Shown: piece after piece, positions 18,037-25,209 of the stretch
How positions within the stretch are numbered: the stretch's first letter is position 1
How the letters are laid out: every line of letters starts with the position of its first letter
NCBI GenBank assembly: GCA_017651645.1
Contig: JAGCCO010000002.1
Coordinates: forward strand, 40,880 to 104,879
Source: Bacteroidales bacterium
GTDB lineage: Bacteria > Bacteroidota > Bacteroidia > Bacteroidales > F082
DNA: 64,000 nucleotides
Direction of reading: 5' to 3'
The notes under the pieces: generated by a model
The model's database searches: none
What the model saw: the letters and a program-made list of their open reading frames with translations, nothing else
What the model was told of the DNA's origin: nothing
Translations under genes and position numbers: made by a program

Positions 18037-19131
18037 TTAAGGGTTAGGAATTGGTGGAGGTGTATTGGCTTGCAAGTTGGCCAAAGCAGGAACGGTGTTA
18101 AGCGGTGTCCATTGTGCCATTCCTGCCGCCCAAACGAGGGTGTTTGAGTTGATGCTCCCTTGTTGAAATAGGTTTTGCATGGCGTTGAGGTCGTATGGGC
18201 CTTGCTGCACTCCATTGATGACTACATAGTATTGGGGTTGTGGTGGTACGGGAGGTATCGGATGGGTGTTCATGGATTGGGTGACAAGATTGCCCATCTG
18301 ATTACCGATGTTCAATCCTGCGCCAAGGCCTACGGCGGCGTTCATCGTTCCTCCGCCAGTGTTTTCGGCGGCTTTCTCCAGCACATCGAAACTGCGTTTC
18401 ATCTGATAATTGCCCTGTCCGATAATGCGCATTTCGGCTGAAGTGTCGATGGCTTTCTTAAGCCGTTGGAAACTGGGGTCGCTTTCCTGTACCGAGATAG
18501 CGACCACAGTAAACAAAAGCAACTCCACGCCGTAATTGGCGAAAACTTGTTGCAGCTTTTGCTGCGCAAATTCGGAGATGGCTTCTGTGCGACTGTTGAT
18601 GTTCACTACCGAAGCATTATTGGCTAGCAATGCTTCAGCAATGATGGTGGAAAGTTTGGATTGGATGACCCCGAGGAAATAATTGCACAGTATTTCGGTG
18701 GCGAAAGAAGGCATGTTGCCCACGAAACTTTCAAGGAAAAGCCGTGGGTCGCTGATGCGGAAACCGTATTGTCCCCGGGCAAGCACTGGAACAATGACAC
18801 CATACTTCGGGTCTTCGATTTGTATGGGTGCCGCGGTGCCCCATTTGCGGTCAAGGATGGCAATTTGATTGACGAACCATACTTCGGCACCAAAAGGGGA
18901 TTCCTTTCCGAAAGGCAGGTTAATAACCTTGTTCAGCAAAGGGATGTTCTCGCTGTTGAGCGTGTAGGTACCCGAAGTGAAGGTGTCAAGAATCTTTCCG
19001 CCTTTGACGAAGAACGCTGTTTGTGACGGATACACTATCAGTTGTGAACCTATGCGGATGTCGTCTTCGGTGTATTTGCCGACCAATTCCTGCGCATTGC
19101 TCTCGTGTTTGACTACATTGACTAAAGCCAT
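18037..19131 (-). CDS. SPFH-domain protein with C-terminal GYF_2 domain
   Basis: The N-terminal ~240 residues match the YdjI-like SPFH (virion-core-like) family. They start MALVNVVKHES, with a conserved strand pattern (LIVYPSQTAFFVKGGKI) and a C-terminal helical part. A glycine-rich linker follows, then a GYF_2 module (YYVVINGVQQGPYDLNAMQ, then TLVWAAGMAQWTPL). SPFH proteins assemble into oligomeric rings or cages at membranes; GYF_2 modules bind peptides. No N-terminal membrane helix is present. It heads the minus-strand operon that ends at 15581. A -7 element at 19433-19440 lies far upstream, leaving a ~300-base leader that may hold a short ORF. Confidence 0.8.
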   Translation of the reverse strand: MALVNVVKHESNAQELVGKYTEDDIRIGSQLIVYPSQTAFFVKGGKILDTFTSGTYTLNSENIPLLNKVINLPFGKESPFGAEVWFVNQIAILDRKWGTAAPIQIEDPKYGVIVPVLARGQYGFRISDPRLFLESFVGNMPSFATEILCNYFLGVIQSKLSTIIAEALLANNASVVNINSRTEAISEFAQQKLQQVFANYGVELLLFTVVAISVQESDPSFQRLKKAIDTSAEMRIIGQGNYQMKRSFDVLEKAAENTGGGTMNAAVGLGAGLNIGNQMGNLVTQSMNTHPIPPVPPQPQYYVVINGVQQGPYDLNAMQNLFQQGSINSNTLVWAAGMAQWTPLNTVPALANLQANTPPPIPNP

Positions 19132-19207
19132 ATTGCCGATGCAACCCTATGGCTCAAAGGGTATTATTGGTGAATAGTGAGCAGAGCGGAGCCTCCCAAA
19201 CTCATCC

Positions 19208-19366
19208 TTATTTCTGGTGATTGGGTCTGGACTCCCAGAAGAACGAAATATAGGACTGTGGTAACGCTCCACTGTTATGCTGGGTATAATGGAATACACA
19301 AACATAACAGGGAAAGCCACCGTCTTCCCAATATCCTTGTTCTTCTAATGAATTGTCCAGATTCAT
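19208..19366 (-). CDS. Possible 52-residue small protein
   Basis: An ATG at 19366 opens 52 codons with a protein-like composition (SLEEQGYWEDGGFPCYVCVF and a stop at 19208). A -7 element lies about 65 bases upstream. Nothing similar is known to me and it could be leader RNA of the SPFH operon instead. Confidence 0.25.
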   Translation of the reverse strand: MNLDNSLEEQGYWEDGGFPCYVCVFHYTQHNSGALPQSYISFFWESRPNHQK

Positions 19367-19432
19367 CACCAAGGAACAAAGCGAAGAATGCGCTTTCTCT
19401 GGCCAGGCCGGTTTCTCTCGGCTTGGCATTTG

Positions 19433-19440
19433 CAAAAATA
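19433..19440 (-). promoter_or_regulatory. -7 element facing the SPFH operon
   Basis: TATTTTTG on the minus strand. It is the only clear TAnnTTTG match upstream of the SPFH gene. Confidence 0.45.
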
Positions 19441-19482
19441 GAGAAAAAATCGGATGGGCAAAGGCTTTTTGGGAAAAATGTT

Positions 19483-19490
19483 TATTTTTG
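19483..19490 (+). promoter_or_regulatory. -7 element for the phosphoribosyltransferase-like gene
   Basis: TATTTTTG, 20 bases before the start codon at 19510. Confidence 0.6.
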
Positions 19491-19509
19491 CACTTGAAAA
19501 TTACACTAT

Positions 19510-20313
19510 ATGGGCGTAACATACGATAATGAGAAGCAAATGTTCGTGTTCGACTTTGAACACGATGGAGTGGAAGACATCGTCAAATTGACGGGCGACG
19601 GCTATCAAGTGGAGGCATTTGGGAAGTGCTTCTATTATGGCTATGAATTCTCTGATCAAGTGGATAGCAATGTCCGTAGCGCGTTCATCAAGTATGTGAA
19701 ATTTAACGATGCCTTGCAGGATAGTCCTGATTTGACACATTTTATCAAGAAGGCGGTGGACAATCTCGATAAGAAGATCAACCTTTACGATTACAATTTG
19801 GTGGTGATGCCTGAGTCTTCGAGCAAGGTCAACCAGTATATGCTTCGCTATATCTATCGTTTCGCTCAACCGACCTTGCGGAAGATGGAGTTGGTGAAGG
19901 CTTTGCCTGCGAATATTTCCTTCGATATGGACGCTTATCAGGCACAGTATCTTGACGATGTGTTGGAAGACGGTCGCCCGCGTTACACCGAAGCCCAAAA
20001 AGAAGAAGCCAAACAATCCATCAATAAAATGCTTGACCTCATCCACCAGAAGGATTATTTTACCATTGCTAAGGATGTGAAAAAGAGCCGTTTCCGTCCC
20101 TATATGATGGATTTTTTGAAATTCGCTTCTGAAACCGATGAAAGGCTTTGCGCCTCCATCTGTCAGCAGAATGTGCTGATTATCGATGATGTGACCACCA
20201 GTGGCTCAACGTTGAATGAAATCTTGAGGACACTCCGTATCCTTAACGAAGACAATCAAATCACTATTTTCAGCCTGATTGGCAGAAAAGATTTGATGGC
20301 TGAGACTGTATAG
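19510..20313 (+). CDS. Phosphoribosyltransferase-fold protein (ComF-like)
   Basis: The C-terminal part carries the PRPP-binding signature NVLIIDDVTTSGST (about residues 222-235), where two aspartates and a TSGST loop bind the ribose phosphate. The N-terminal 180 residues are unrecognised and include an internal segment with a conserved-looking VVMPESSSKVN. The 267-residue length and single PRTase motif fit ComF-like or stand-alone PRTase-like proteins whose substrate is unknown. It is monocistronic with its own -7 element and a long hairpin after the stop. Confidence 0.6.
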   Translation: MGVTYDNEKQMFVFDFEHDGVEDIVKLTGDGYQVEAFGKCFYYGYEFSDQVDSNVRSAFIKYVKFNDALQDSPDLTHFIKKAVDNLDKKINLYDYNLVVMPESSSKVNQYMLRYIYRFAQPTLRKMELVKALPANISFDMDAYQAQYLDDVLEDGRPRYTEAQKEEAKQSINKMLDLIHQKDYFTIAKDVKKSRFRPYMMDFLKFASETDERLCASICQQNVLIIDDVTTSGSTLNEILRTLRILNEDNQITIFSLIGRKDLMAETV

Positions 20314-20332
20314 AGGTATTATTCTTTTGGAC

Positions 20333-20400
20333 GGCTTCAGAAAGCATAGATTCCATGCCATCACACCGTCCATCGCAGGAATGACATACTATCTGAAGCC
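20333..20400. terminator. Long branched hairpin between convergent genes
   Basis: GGCTTCAGA (20333-20341) pairs perfectly with TCTGAAGCC (20392-20400), and ATTCC pairs with GGAAT inside. There is no strong T-run, so termination is uncertain. Confidence 0.4.
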
Positions 20401-20408
20401 TTCGCTGT

Positions 20409-20651
20409 TTATTCTTCCTCCATGTCCGCCGCATTAATCTCATCCAAGAGCAGCATCGCCTTGTCGTAGTCCTTTTCAAAGACATACACCGAGGCGTCGC
20501 CTTTGATGGTGCCAGCTGCCCAGCCGGCGCACAAGCTCTCTTCTTGGAAGTTGCGGATGAGGAATTGGATACCGTTGTTCGCAAGCACACTGCCGATGAA
20601 CTCTGCGTTGATTACTGAGCCTGAATAGACTCTTTTGATTTCGTTTTCCAT
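20409..20651 (-). CDS. DUF2007-family small protein
   Basis: The 80-residue product reads KRVYSGSVINAEFIGSVLAN, then a strand-helix-strand with SVYVFEKDYDKAMLLLDEI and an acidic tail. This matches the DUF2007 pattern (an ACT-like or ferredoxin-like fold proposed for signal transduction; the ligand is unknown). The start at 20651 is chosen because homology begins at MENEIKRVY; the frame extends 21 codons upstream without support. It lies 20 bases after the phosphodiesterase gene and is probably the last gene of the pnuC transcript. Confidence 0.7.
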   Translation of the reverse strand: MENEIKRVYSGSVINAEFIGSVLANNGIQFLIRNFQEESLCAGWAAGTIKGDASVYVFEKDYDKAMLLLDEINAADMEEE

Positions 20652-20671
20652 GGTATTTCTTTTTGGTGATT

Positions 20672-21580
20672 CTACTGATTTATAAATACTTCCGTGGTCG
20701 GTTTTCCGCGCCAAACCGAAGGCGTTTCCAATCCCAGGATATAAGCGATGGTGGCGGCAATATCATATTGAACCACAGGCACTTTGATTGAATAGCCTGG
20801 GCGGACGTTTTTCCCGAAAAAGACGATGGGCGTCTCCATATCCCTGATGTCGATGGTGCCATGACCTTTGTCATGGCCGCCATGGTCACCTGTGACAATG
20901 ATGATGGTTTCGTCATAAATGTCCGCGTCTTTTAAGGCTTGGATGATGCGACCAATGCATTGGTCAATTCGGACAAGGTAGTTGTAGTAATCCTCTGTGT
21001 ACCAACCTTTATCATGGCCAACAGCATCGATGCCGTCGAAACAAGGGGCGAAGAAGACGGGCTTTTTCTCGCGGATGTATTGCACTATATTGTCGCAGTT
21101 TTCCTCCACATGGGAGCCACCTGCCTTGTAGTATTCGACATGACTGATGGCTGCGGTGTCGATAAGGTATTTGATGCCGTCCCATTCGAAGGTGCATCCT
21201 GTTTCGGCTTCAGGGCATTGCTCGCGGATGACCGAGAAGATGGTCGGGAAGATGCCGTTTTCGTTGGTGGCGATGGAAGGCACCTCGGGAACCTTGGAGC
21301 CCCATGTGGTGTAGCCGTGCATCTCCGTCCCGACGCCCATGAACATGGAGGCCCAGTTGATGGCTGAACTGGAGGGCATGACAGAACGCTTGTGCATGGA
21401 GCAGGCACCTTCCTGCATGAGACTCATCAGATTGGGGATGTCGTGGGCATGTTCAAAATCATGAGCAGCCCAGCCGTCGAGGCCGATCAAAACGACATGT
21501 TTTGCCAAAGGCTGTGTTTGCGCTTGCATCGTAAAGGCCAAGGCAAAACAAAGGATGATAAGAAAACTAATACGTCTCAT
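20672..21580 (-). CDS. Secreted alkaline-phosphatase-superfamily phosphodiesterase (NPP-like)
   Basis: The product begins with a signal peptide (MRRISFLIILCFALAFTMQA) and has the metal-ligand layout of nucleotide pyrophosphatase/phosphodiesterases: LIGLDGW (Asp), PSSSAINWASM (nucleophile region), a D..GHD motif (GIDAVGHDKGW) and TGDHGGHDKGHG. It probably hydrolyses phosphodiesters or pyrophosphates in the periplasm; the substrate is not visible. Length (302 residues) is on the short side for the family. The pnuC stop lies 4 bases upstream, so the pair may couple extracellular NAD or nucleotide breakdown with nicotinamide riboside uptake; that link is inference. Confidence 0.8.
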   Translation of the reverse strand: MRRISFLIILCFALAFTMQAQTQPLAKHVVLIGLDGWAAHDFEHAHDIPNLMSLMQEGACSMHKRSVMPSSSAINWASMFMGVGTEMHGYTTWGSKVPEVPSIATNENGIFPTIFSVIREQCPEAETGCTFEWDGIKYLIDTAAISHVEYYKAGGSHVEENCDNIVQYIREKKPVFFAPCFDGIDAVGHDKGWYTEDYYNYLVRIDQCIGRIIQALKDADIYDETIIIVTGDHGGHDKGHGTIDIRDMETPIVFFGKNVRPGYSIKVPVVQYDIAATIAYILGLETPSVWRGKPTTEVFINQ

Positions 21581-21584
21581 GACC

Positions 21585-22340
21585 TTATTGATTGATAAGT
21601 TTGTCATTGGCAGAGGCTTCCTTTTCCCACCGCATGCACATGATGATGGAGTTGACGAAATACACCATGTACATCAGGGCGAGGGCGAGGGTGACCTCGC
21701 GCGAGGTGAGGAAGAGGTAGATACTGGCGATGTTGATGACAATCCACAGCCACCATTGCTCGGCGTACATCCTGACCATCAGAATCATGGCGATGACTTG
21801 CGACGAGGTGATGAAGGCATCGATGAAAGGATGTGCATCGCCGATCTTCTTCATGATGAATCCTAAGACGACCGTTGCCACGGCAAGGATACCGACATAT
21901 ATCCAACGCTCGCCTTTCTTCATGTGTATCTTCTTGACTTCATGTGTGGACTTGTTCATGTTCTTCGACCAGGCGCGGAAGCCCACAAATTGTATGACGA
22001 GGTTGTAGACACTCACCAACATGATGCCGTAGTTCTTGACGGTCAGGTTGATGTAAATCATCAGGCAGGCACTGATGACACCGAAGAAATAGTTGGAGAG
22101 CTTGCCTTTGCCGCCCAACACCACATTGATAACGCCGATGATGGCTGCAATGATGGAGCAGACCACACAAGCCTTGACCGCACCCGCCGATAAGGTGGGA
22201 TGTGACAGTCCGAAGGCCTCGGTGTTAGAGGTAAGCAACGTGACAGTGGTGATGATGACACAAACGGTCACCAGCCAGATGATGTCGAAAGGCTTCCATC
22301 CGGAGAGCTCTTCGTGAATTAACTCATTGAATTTCTGCAT
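21585..22340 (-). CDS. pnuC: Nicotinamide riboside transporter PnuC
   Basis: The 251-residue product has about seven to eight membrane helices and the family hallmark near the C-terminus, WWLWIVINIASIYLF followed by LALMYMVYFVNSI. PnuC facilitates diffusion of nicotinamide riboside across the inner membrane for NAD synthesis. The start at 22340 (MQKFNELIHEEL) is preferred over an upstream ATG because the extra residues are not hydrophobic-topology compatible and the promoter (22372-22379) leaves a short leader. It is the first gene of a transcript with the phosphodiesterase and DUF2007 genes. Confidence 0.9.
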   Translation of the reverse strand: MQKFNELIHEELSGWKPFDIIWLVTVCVIITTVTLLTSNTEAFGLSHPTLSAGAVKACVVCSIIAAIIGVINVVLGGKGKLSNYFFGVISACLMIYINLTVKNYGIMLVSVYNLVIQFVGFRAWSKNMNKSTHEVKKIHMKKGERWIYVGILAVATVVLGFIMKKIGDAHPFIDAFITSSQVIAMILMVRMYAEQWWLWIVINIASIYLFLTSREVTLALALMYMVYFVNSIIMCMRWEKEASANDKLINQ

Positions 22341-22371
22341 GATAATAATAATTCTTTGCTGGTTTATGGGG

Positions 22372-22379
22372 CAAAGATA
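22372..22379 (-). promoter_or_regulatory. -7 element for pnuC
   Basis: TATCTTTG on the minus strand, about 31 bases before the pnuC start. Confidence 0.6.
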
Positions 22380-22434
22380 CAATTTATTTATAAATAGACT
22401 ACGGGCAGGTGTTTCATCATTTCCTGAGAAATGT

Positions 22435-22442
22435 TATCTTTG
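22435..22442 (+). promoter_or_regulatory. -7 element for rarA
   Basis: TATCTTTG, 15 bases before the rarA start, giving a leader of about eight bases. Confidence 0.6.
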
Positions 22443-22457
22443 CCAAAAATTTTAGCA

Positions 22458-23741
22458 ATGCAATCCACCATCCCATTAGCGGAACGTCTGCGTCCTACCT
22501 CGCTTGACGACTACATCGGCCAGAAGCACATCATCGGCGAGCATGCCGTGCTCCGGCGCGCCATCGAGATGGGACGTGTGCCTTCCATGATTTTCTGGGG
22601 ACCTCCAGGCGTGGGCAAGACCACCTTGGCTTACATCATCTCCAAACAGGTACAACGCCAGTTTTTCCAGCTGAGTGCCGTCAGCAGTGGCGTGAAGGAG
22701 GTGCGTGAGGTTATTGATAGAGCCAGGATGTTGCCCGAGGCACCAATCTTGTTTATCGATGAAATCCATCGTTTCAGCAAGTCACAGCAGGATTCTTTGT
22801 TGGGTGCAGTGGAGCGTGGTTTGGTCACCTTGATTGGCGCGACCACGGAGAATCCAAGCTTCGAGGTCATTTCGCCCTTACTTTCGCGCTGTCAGGTGTA
22901 TGTGCTCAAGTCGTTGGAGAAAGAGGACTTGGAAATCCTTTTGGCCAAGGCGGTGAAAGCCTTGGAACACGATTACGGCAAGAAAATCACCGTCAAGGAA
23001 CCAGAAGCCTTGATGCAGATCAGCGGTGGCGACGGGCGCAAGCTGTTGAATGCTATCGAGTTGGTGGTCACTTCGCTGAATGACTTGGACGAGACCGCTG
23101 AGGAGTTGGTCATCACCAACCAATTCACCACCGACTGCATCCAGAGCAACCTCGTGAAATACGACAAGTTGGGCGAGATGCATTACGACATCATCTCGGC
23201 CTTCATCAAGTCGATGCGCGGCAGCGACCCCAATGCGGCCCTTTATTATCTCGCTCGTATGATTGAAGCAGGGGAGGACCCGCTCTTTATCGCCCGAAGG
23301 ATGCTGATTCTGTCATCGGAAGATATCGGTAACGCCAATCCCAATGCCTTGTTGTTGGCCAATGCCTGCTTCGATGCTGTGAACAAGATCGGATGGCCAG
23401 AAAGCCGTATCATCTTGGCGCAGACGGTCGCTTATTTGGCCTCGTCGCCCAAAAGCAACGCTGCCGTGGCCGCCATCGACGCAGCCCAAGCTTTGGTGCG
23501 CCAAACTGGCGATTTGTCAGTGCCTTTGCATCTTCGCAACGCCCCGACCAAATTGATGAAAGACCTAGGCTATGCTGATGGTTACAAGTACGCTCATTCT
23601 TATCAAGGCAATTTTGTGGAACAGGAATTTATGCCTGCGGAGATTTCTGGCACGGTTTTGTATGAGCCACAAGATAACCCGCGCGAGCGTGAGTTGCGCA
23701 AGAATCTGCGGGAGAAGTGGAAAGAGAAATACGGGTATTAG
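22458..23741 (+). CDS. rarA: Replication-associated recombination protein A (RarA/MgsA), AAA+ ATPase
   Basis: The 427-residue product has the clamp-loader-like AAA+ core: PLAERLRPTSLDDYIGQKH, Walker A GPPGVGKTT, Walker [11 protein letters not shown], sensor 1 GATTENPSFEV and arginine finger region LLSRCQV. The C-terminal tetramerisation domain (SEDIGNANPNAL) follows. RarA acts at stalled replication forks. The start at 22458 is preferred because a -7 element at 22435 would put the transcript start just upstream, excluding the earlier in-frame start at 22431. The stop codon overlaps a heptad repeat. Confidence 0.95.
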   Translation: MQSTIPLAERLRPTSLDDYIGQKHIIGEHAVLRRAIEMGRVPSMIFWGPPGVGKTTLAYIISKQVQRQFFQLSAVSSGVKEVREVIDRARMLPEAPILFIDEIHRFSKSQQDSLLGAVERGLVTLIGATTENPSFEVISPLLSRCQVYVLKSLEKEDLEILLAKAVKALEHDYGKKITVKEPEALMQISGGDGRKLLNAIELVVTSLNDLDETAEELVITNQFTTDCIQSNLVKYDKLGEMHYDIISAFIKSMRGSDPNAALYYLARMIEAGEDPLFIARRMLILSSEDIGNANPNALLLANACFDAVNKIGWPESRIILAQTVAYLASSPKSNAAVAAIDAAQALVRQTGDLSVPLHLRNAPTKLMKDLGYADGYKYAHSYQGNFVEQEFMPAEISGTVLYEPQDNPRERELRKNLREKWKEKYGY

Positions 23742-23761
23742 TTTAGAGTTGAGAGTTGTAG
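23741..23761. repeat. Three heptads of the GTTTAGA/GTTGAGA type
   Basis: Three consecutive 7-base units (GTTTAGA, GTTGAGA, GTTGTAG) directly follow the rarA stop. The same units recur, inverted, at 47349-47376 before topB. Confidence 0.6.
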
Positions 23762-23806
23762 GGCTGTCACACCGTGGCAGCCGTAAACGAAAAAAGCAGT
23801 TACCAA

Positions 23807-24538
23807 ATGAGCGAAGAGATCAAAGAAAAAACCTCACAAAGCATCAGCCTGTGGAACAGGGTGCTGGAGACCAGCCTGCGTCTGCCTTTTGTGAAGGTGG
23901 ACCGCGATGAGTTCCTGACCAAGGAACTGACCAAGTTCTGCACCCCGATGGAGGTGATGACGGCTTTGGACGACACACCGCTGAAGGTGCTCAGCAAGAA
24001 AGAGATTGACAAGCTGGCCAACCAGTGCATCAACTATCACCTGACCATGGTGTGTGGCACTTCTGCCTTGATGGGACTGCCCGGTGGATGGTGGATGGCG
24101 GGAGCCATTCCGGCCGACATCACCCAGTTTTACGGCCATATCCTGTCGCTGATGCAGAAACTGATCTATCTGTACGGCTGGCCCGCATTGACCGATGTCA
24201 ACAAACAGCTTGACGATGAGTCATTGAACATCATGACGCTCTTCGTGGGTGCGATGATGGGCAATAAGTTGGCGGTCGAGGCTTTGACCAAAGTGGTCGG
24301 TCAGGTGTCGAAAAATGCAGGAATCAAGATTTCGGAAGGTGTCATTGCCCACTACGTCATCAAGATAGCCCAATGGATTGGCATCAACATGACCAAGGAA
24401 GGTTTTGCAAAAGGGGTGGGGAAGGTGATTCCTTTGGTGGGCGCACCCATCTCTGCCACAATCACATACTACACATTCCGACCTATGGCACGTCGGCTGA
24501 AAAAGCATCTTGACGAGCTATATGAGATGCGGCACTGA
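23807..24538 (+). CDS. EcsC-family protein
   Basis: The 243-residue product matches the EcsC protein family: a helical N-terminus, a central CGTSALMGLPGGWWMAGAIP segment, the DITQFYGHIL helix and a C-terminal glycine-rich KVIPLVGAPISA stretch. EcsC was first seen beside an ABC transporter in Bacillus, but its biochemical role is not established and no such transporter is adjacent here. Amphipathic glycine-rich segments suggest membrane association. The ATG at 23807 (MSEEIKEK) is preferred to a GTG at 23774. The gene ends just before a strong bidirectional hairpin. Confidence 0.8.
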   Translation: MSEEIKEKTSQSISLWNRVLETSLRLPFVKVDRDEFLTKELTKFCTPMEVMTALDDTPLKVLSKKEIDKLANQCINYHLTMVCGTSALMGLPGGWWMAGAIPADITQFYGHILSLMQKLIYLYGWPALTDVNKQLDDESLNIMTLFVGAMMGNKLAVEALTKVVGQVSKNAGIKISEGVIAHYVIKIAQWIGINMTKEGFAKGVGKVIPLVGAPISATITYYTFRPMARRLKKHLDELYEMRH

Positions 24539-24543
24539 AAACA

Positions 24544-24584
24544 GAAACGCCCATGGATTTCCAAGGAAATGACATGGGCGTTTC
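24544..24584. terminator. Bidirectional terminator after the EcsC-family gene
   Basis: Outer arms GAAACGCCCATG/CATGGGCGTTTC (12 perfect pairs) and inner arms ATTTCC/GGAAAT form one long hairpin between convergent genes. Confidence 0.8.
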
Positions 24585-24593
24585 GTGTAGTTG

Positions 24594-24833
24594 TTAGTGC
24601 TTGAACTCGGCCTCAAAAGTGTCGTGCAGCTGACGATCGGGGGTCTGAAGGATGGCTTTGTAGTTCATCTTCTTCTCTTTCATCAGCCATTCAGTATATT
24701 CGTCAACGAAACTCTTGATTTCAGATTGGTTCATCTTGATGTAAACCAAGTTGAGTTTTGCCTTGGCTTCGGTTTCGTTGAGGCCGTCGTTGGCCTTGAT
24801 CATTTCGACGAGTTTGTCCATTGCTTTTTCCAT
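24594..24833 (-). CDS. Small helical protein of unknown function
   Basis: The 79-residue product (MEKAMDKLVEMIKANDGLNE at the start) is charged and all-helical by eye, with no signal or membrane segment. The start at 24833 is chosen because it follows the -7 element at 24863-24870 by a short leader; the upstream extension overlaps that promoter. It is monocistronic. I do not recognise a family. Confidence 0.6.
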   Translation of the reverse strand: MEKAMDKLVEMIKANDGLNETEAKAKLNLVYIKMNQSEIKSFVDEYTEWLMKEKKMNYKAILQTPDRQLHDTFEAEFKH

Positions 24834-24862
24834 AGTATCGGTTTTTTGTGTTTTTCGGGATG

Positions 24863-24870
24863 CAAATATA
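24863..24870 (-). promoter_or_regulatory. -7 element for the small helical protein
   Basis: TATATTTG on the minus strand, 30 bases before the start codon. Confidence 0.55.
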
Positions 24871-25021
24871 GACAGAAAAACGATTATTGTCAAGACCTAA
24901 GCAAAAAAATTCGCTTTCGCATTTATCGATATGTGGCTTTTTCTCCATTAGTTGGATAATAACCAATGAGATAAAAAATGGCATTTTTTTGAAAAATCAT
25001 TTGGGGTTTCGAAAAAAACAG

Positions 25022-25029
25022 TATATTTG
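25022..25029 (+). promoter_or_regulatory. Upstream -7 element before the M6 protease gene
   Basis: TATATTTG. A transcript from here would be about 110 bases long if stopped by the hairpin at 25113-25143. Confidence 0.5.
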
Positions 25030-25112
25030 CAGCGCTTCTTTTTATAGGAGTACTGTAGTCATGATAAATGGCTACAAGTAAAAGGTTTCATAAATTTTGG
25101 TTTTTGGTTCTT

Positions 25113-25143
25113 GAAAATCCTGGCGTTTTTTGCCGGGATTTTC
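25113..25143 (+). terminator. Hairpin in the M6 protease leader
   Basis: GAAAATCCTGGC pairs with GCCGGGATTTTC with one wobble and is followed by a T-rich stretch. It lies between two -7 elements, so it may end a short RNA or attenuate the protease gene. Confidence 0.55.
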
Positions 25144-25164
25144 TTGTTGTTGGGGAGAATTCTA

Positions 25165-25172
25165 TATTTTTG
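25165..25172 (+). promoter_or_regulatory. Proximal -7 element for the M6 protease gene
   Basis: TATTTTTG, 37 bases before the start codon at 25210. Confidence 0.55.
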
Positions 25173-25209
25173 CGGCAAGAATACAACACAATTAGCAAAG
25201 TATACTACA

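Larger units (their letters stand above)
19132..19509. other. 378-base divergent intergenic region
   Basis: It separates the SPFH operon (minus) from the phosphoribosyltransferase-like gene (plus). It contains a promoter for each strand and one possible 52-codon minus-strand ORF. A short inverted repeat ACCCT/AGGGT lies near 19153-19172. Confidence 0.55.
24834..25209. other. Divergent regulatory region with a possible short terminated transcript
   Basis: This 376-base stretch holds the minus-strand promoter of the small helical protein, then a plus-strand promoter, a six-codon ORF (25061-25081), an intrinsic hairpin and a second plus-strand promoter for the M6 protease gene. No other coding potential was seen. 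Confidence 0.55.
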
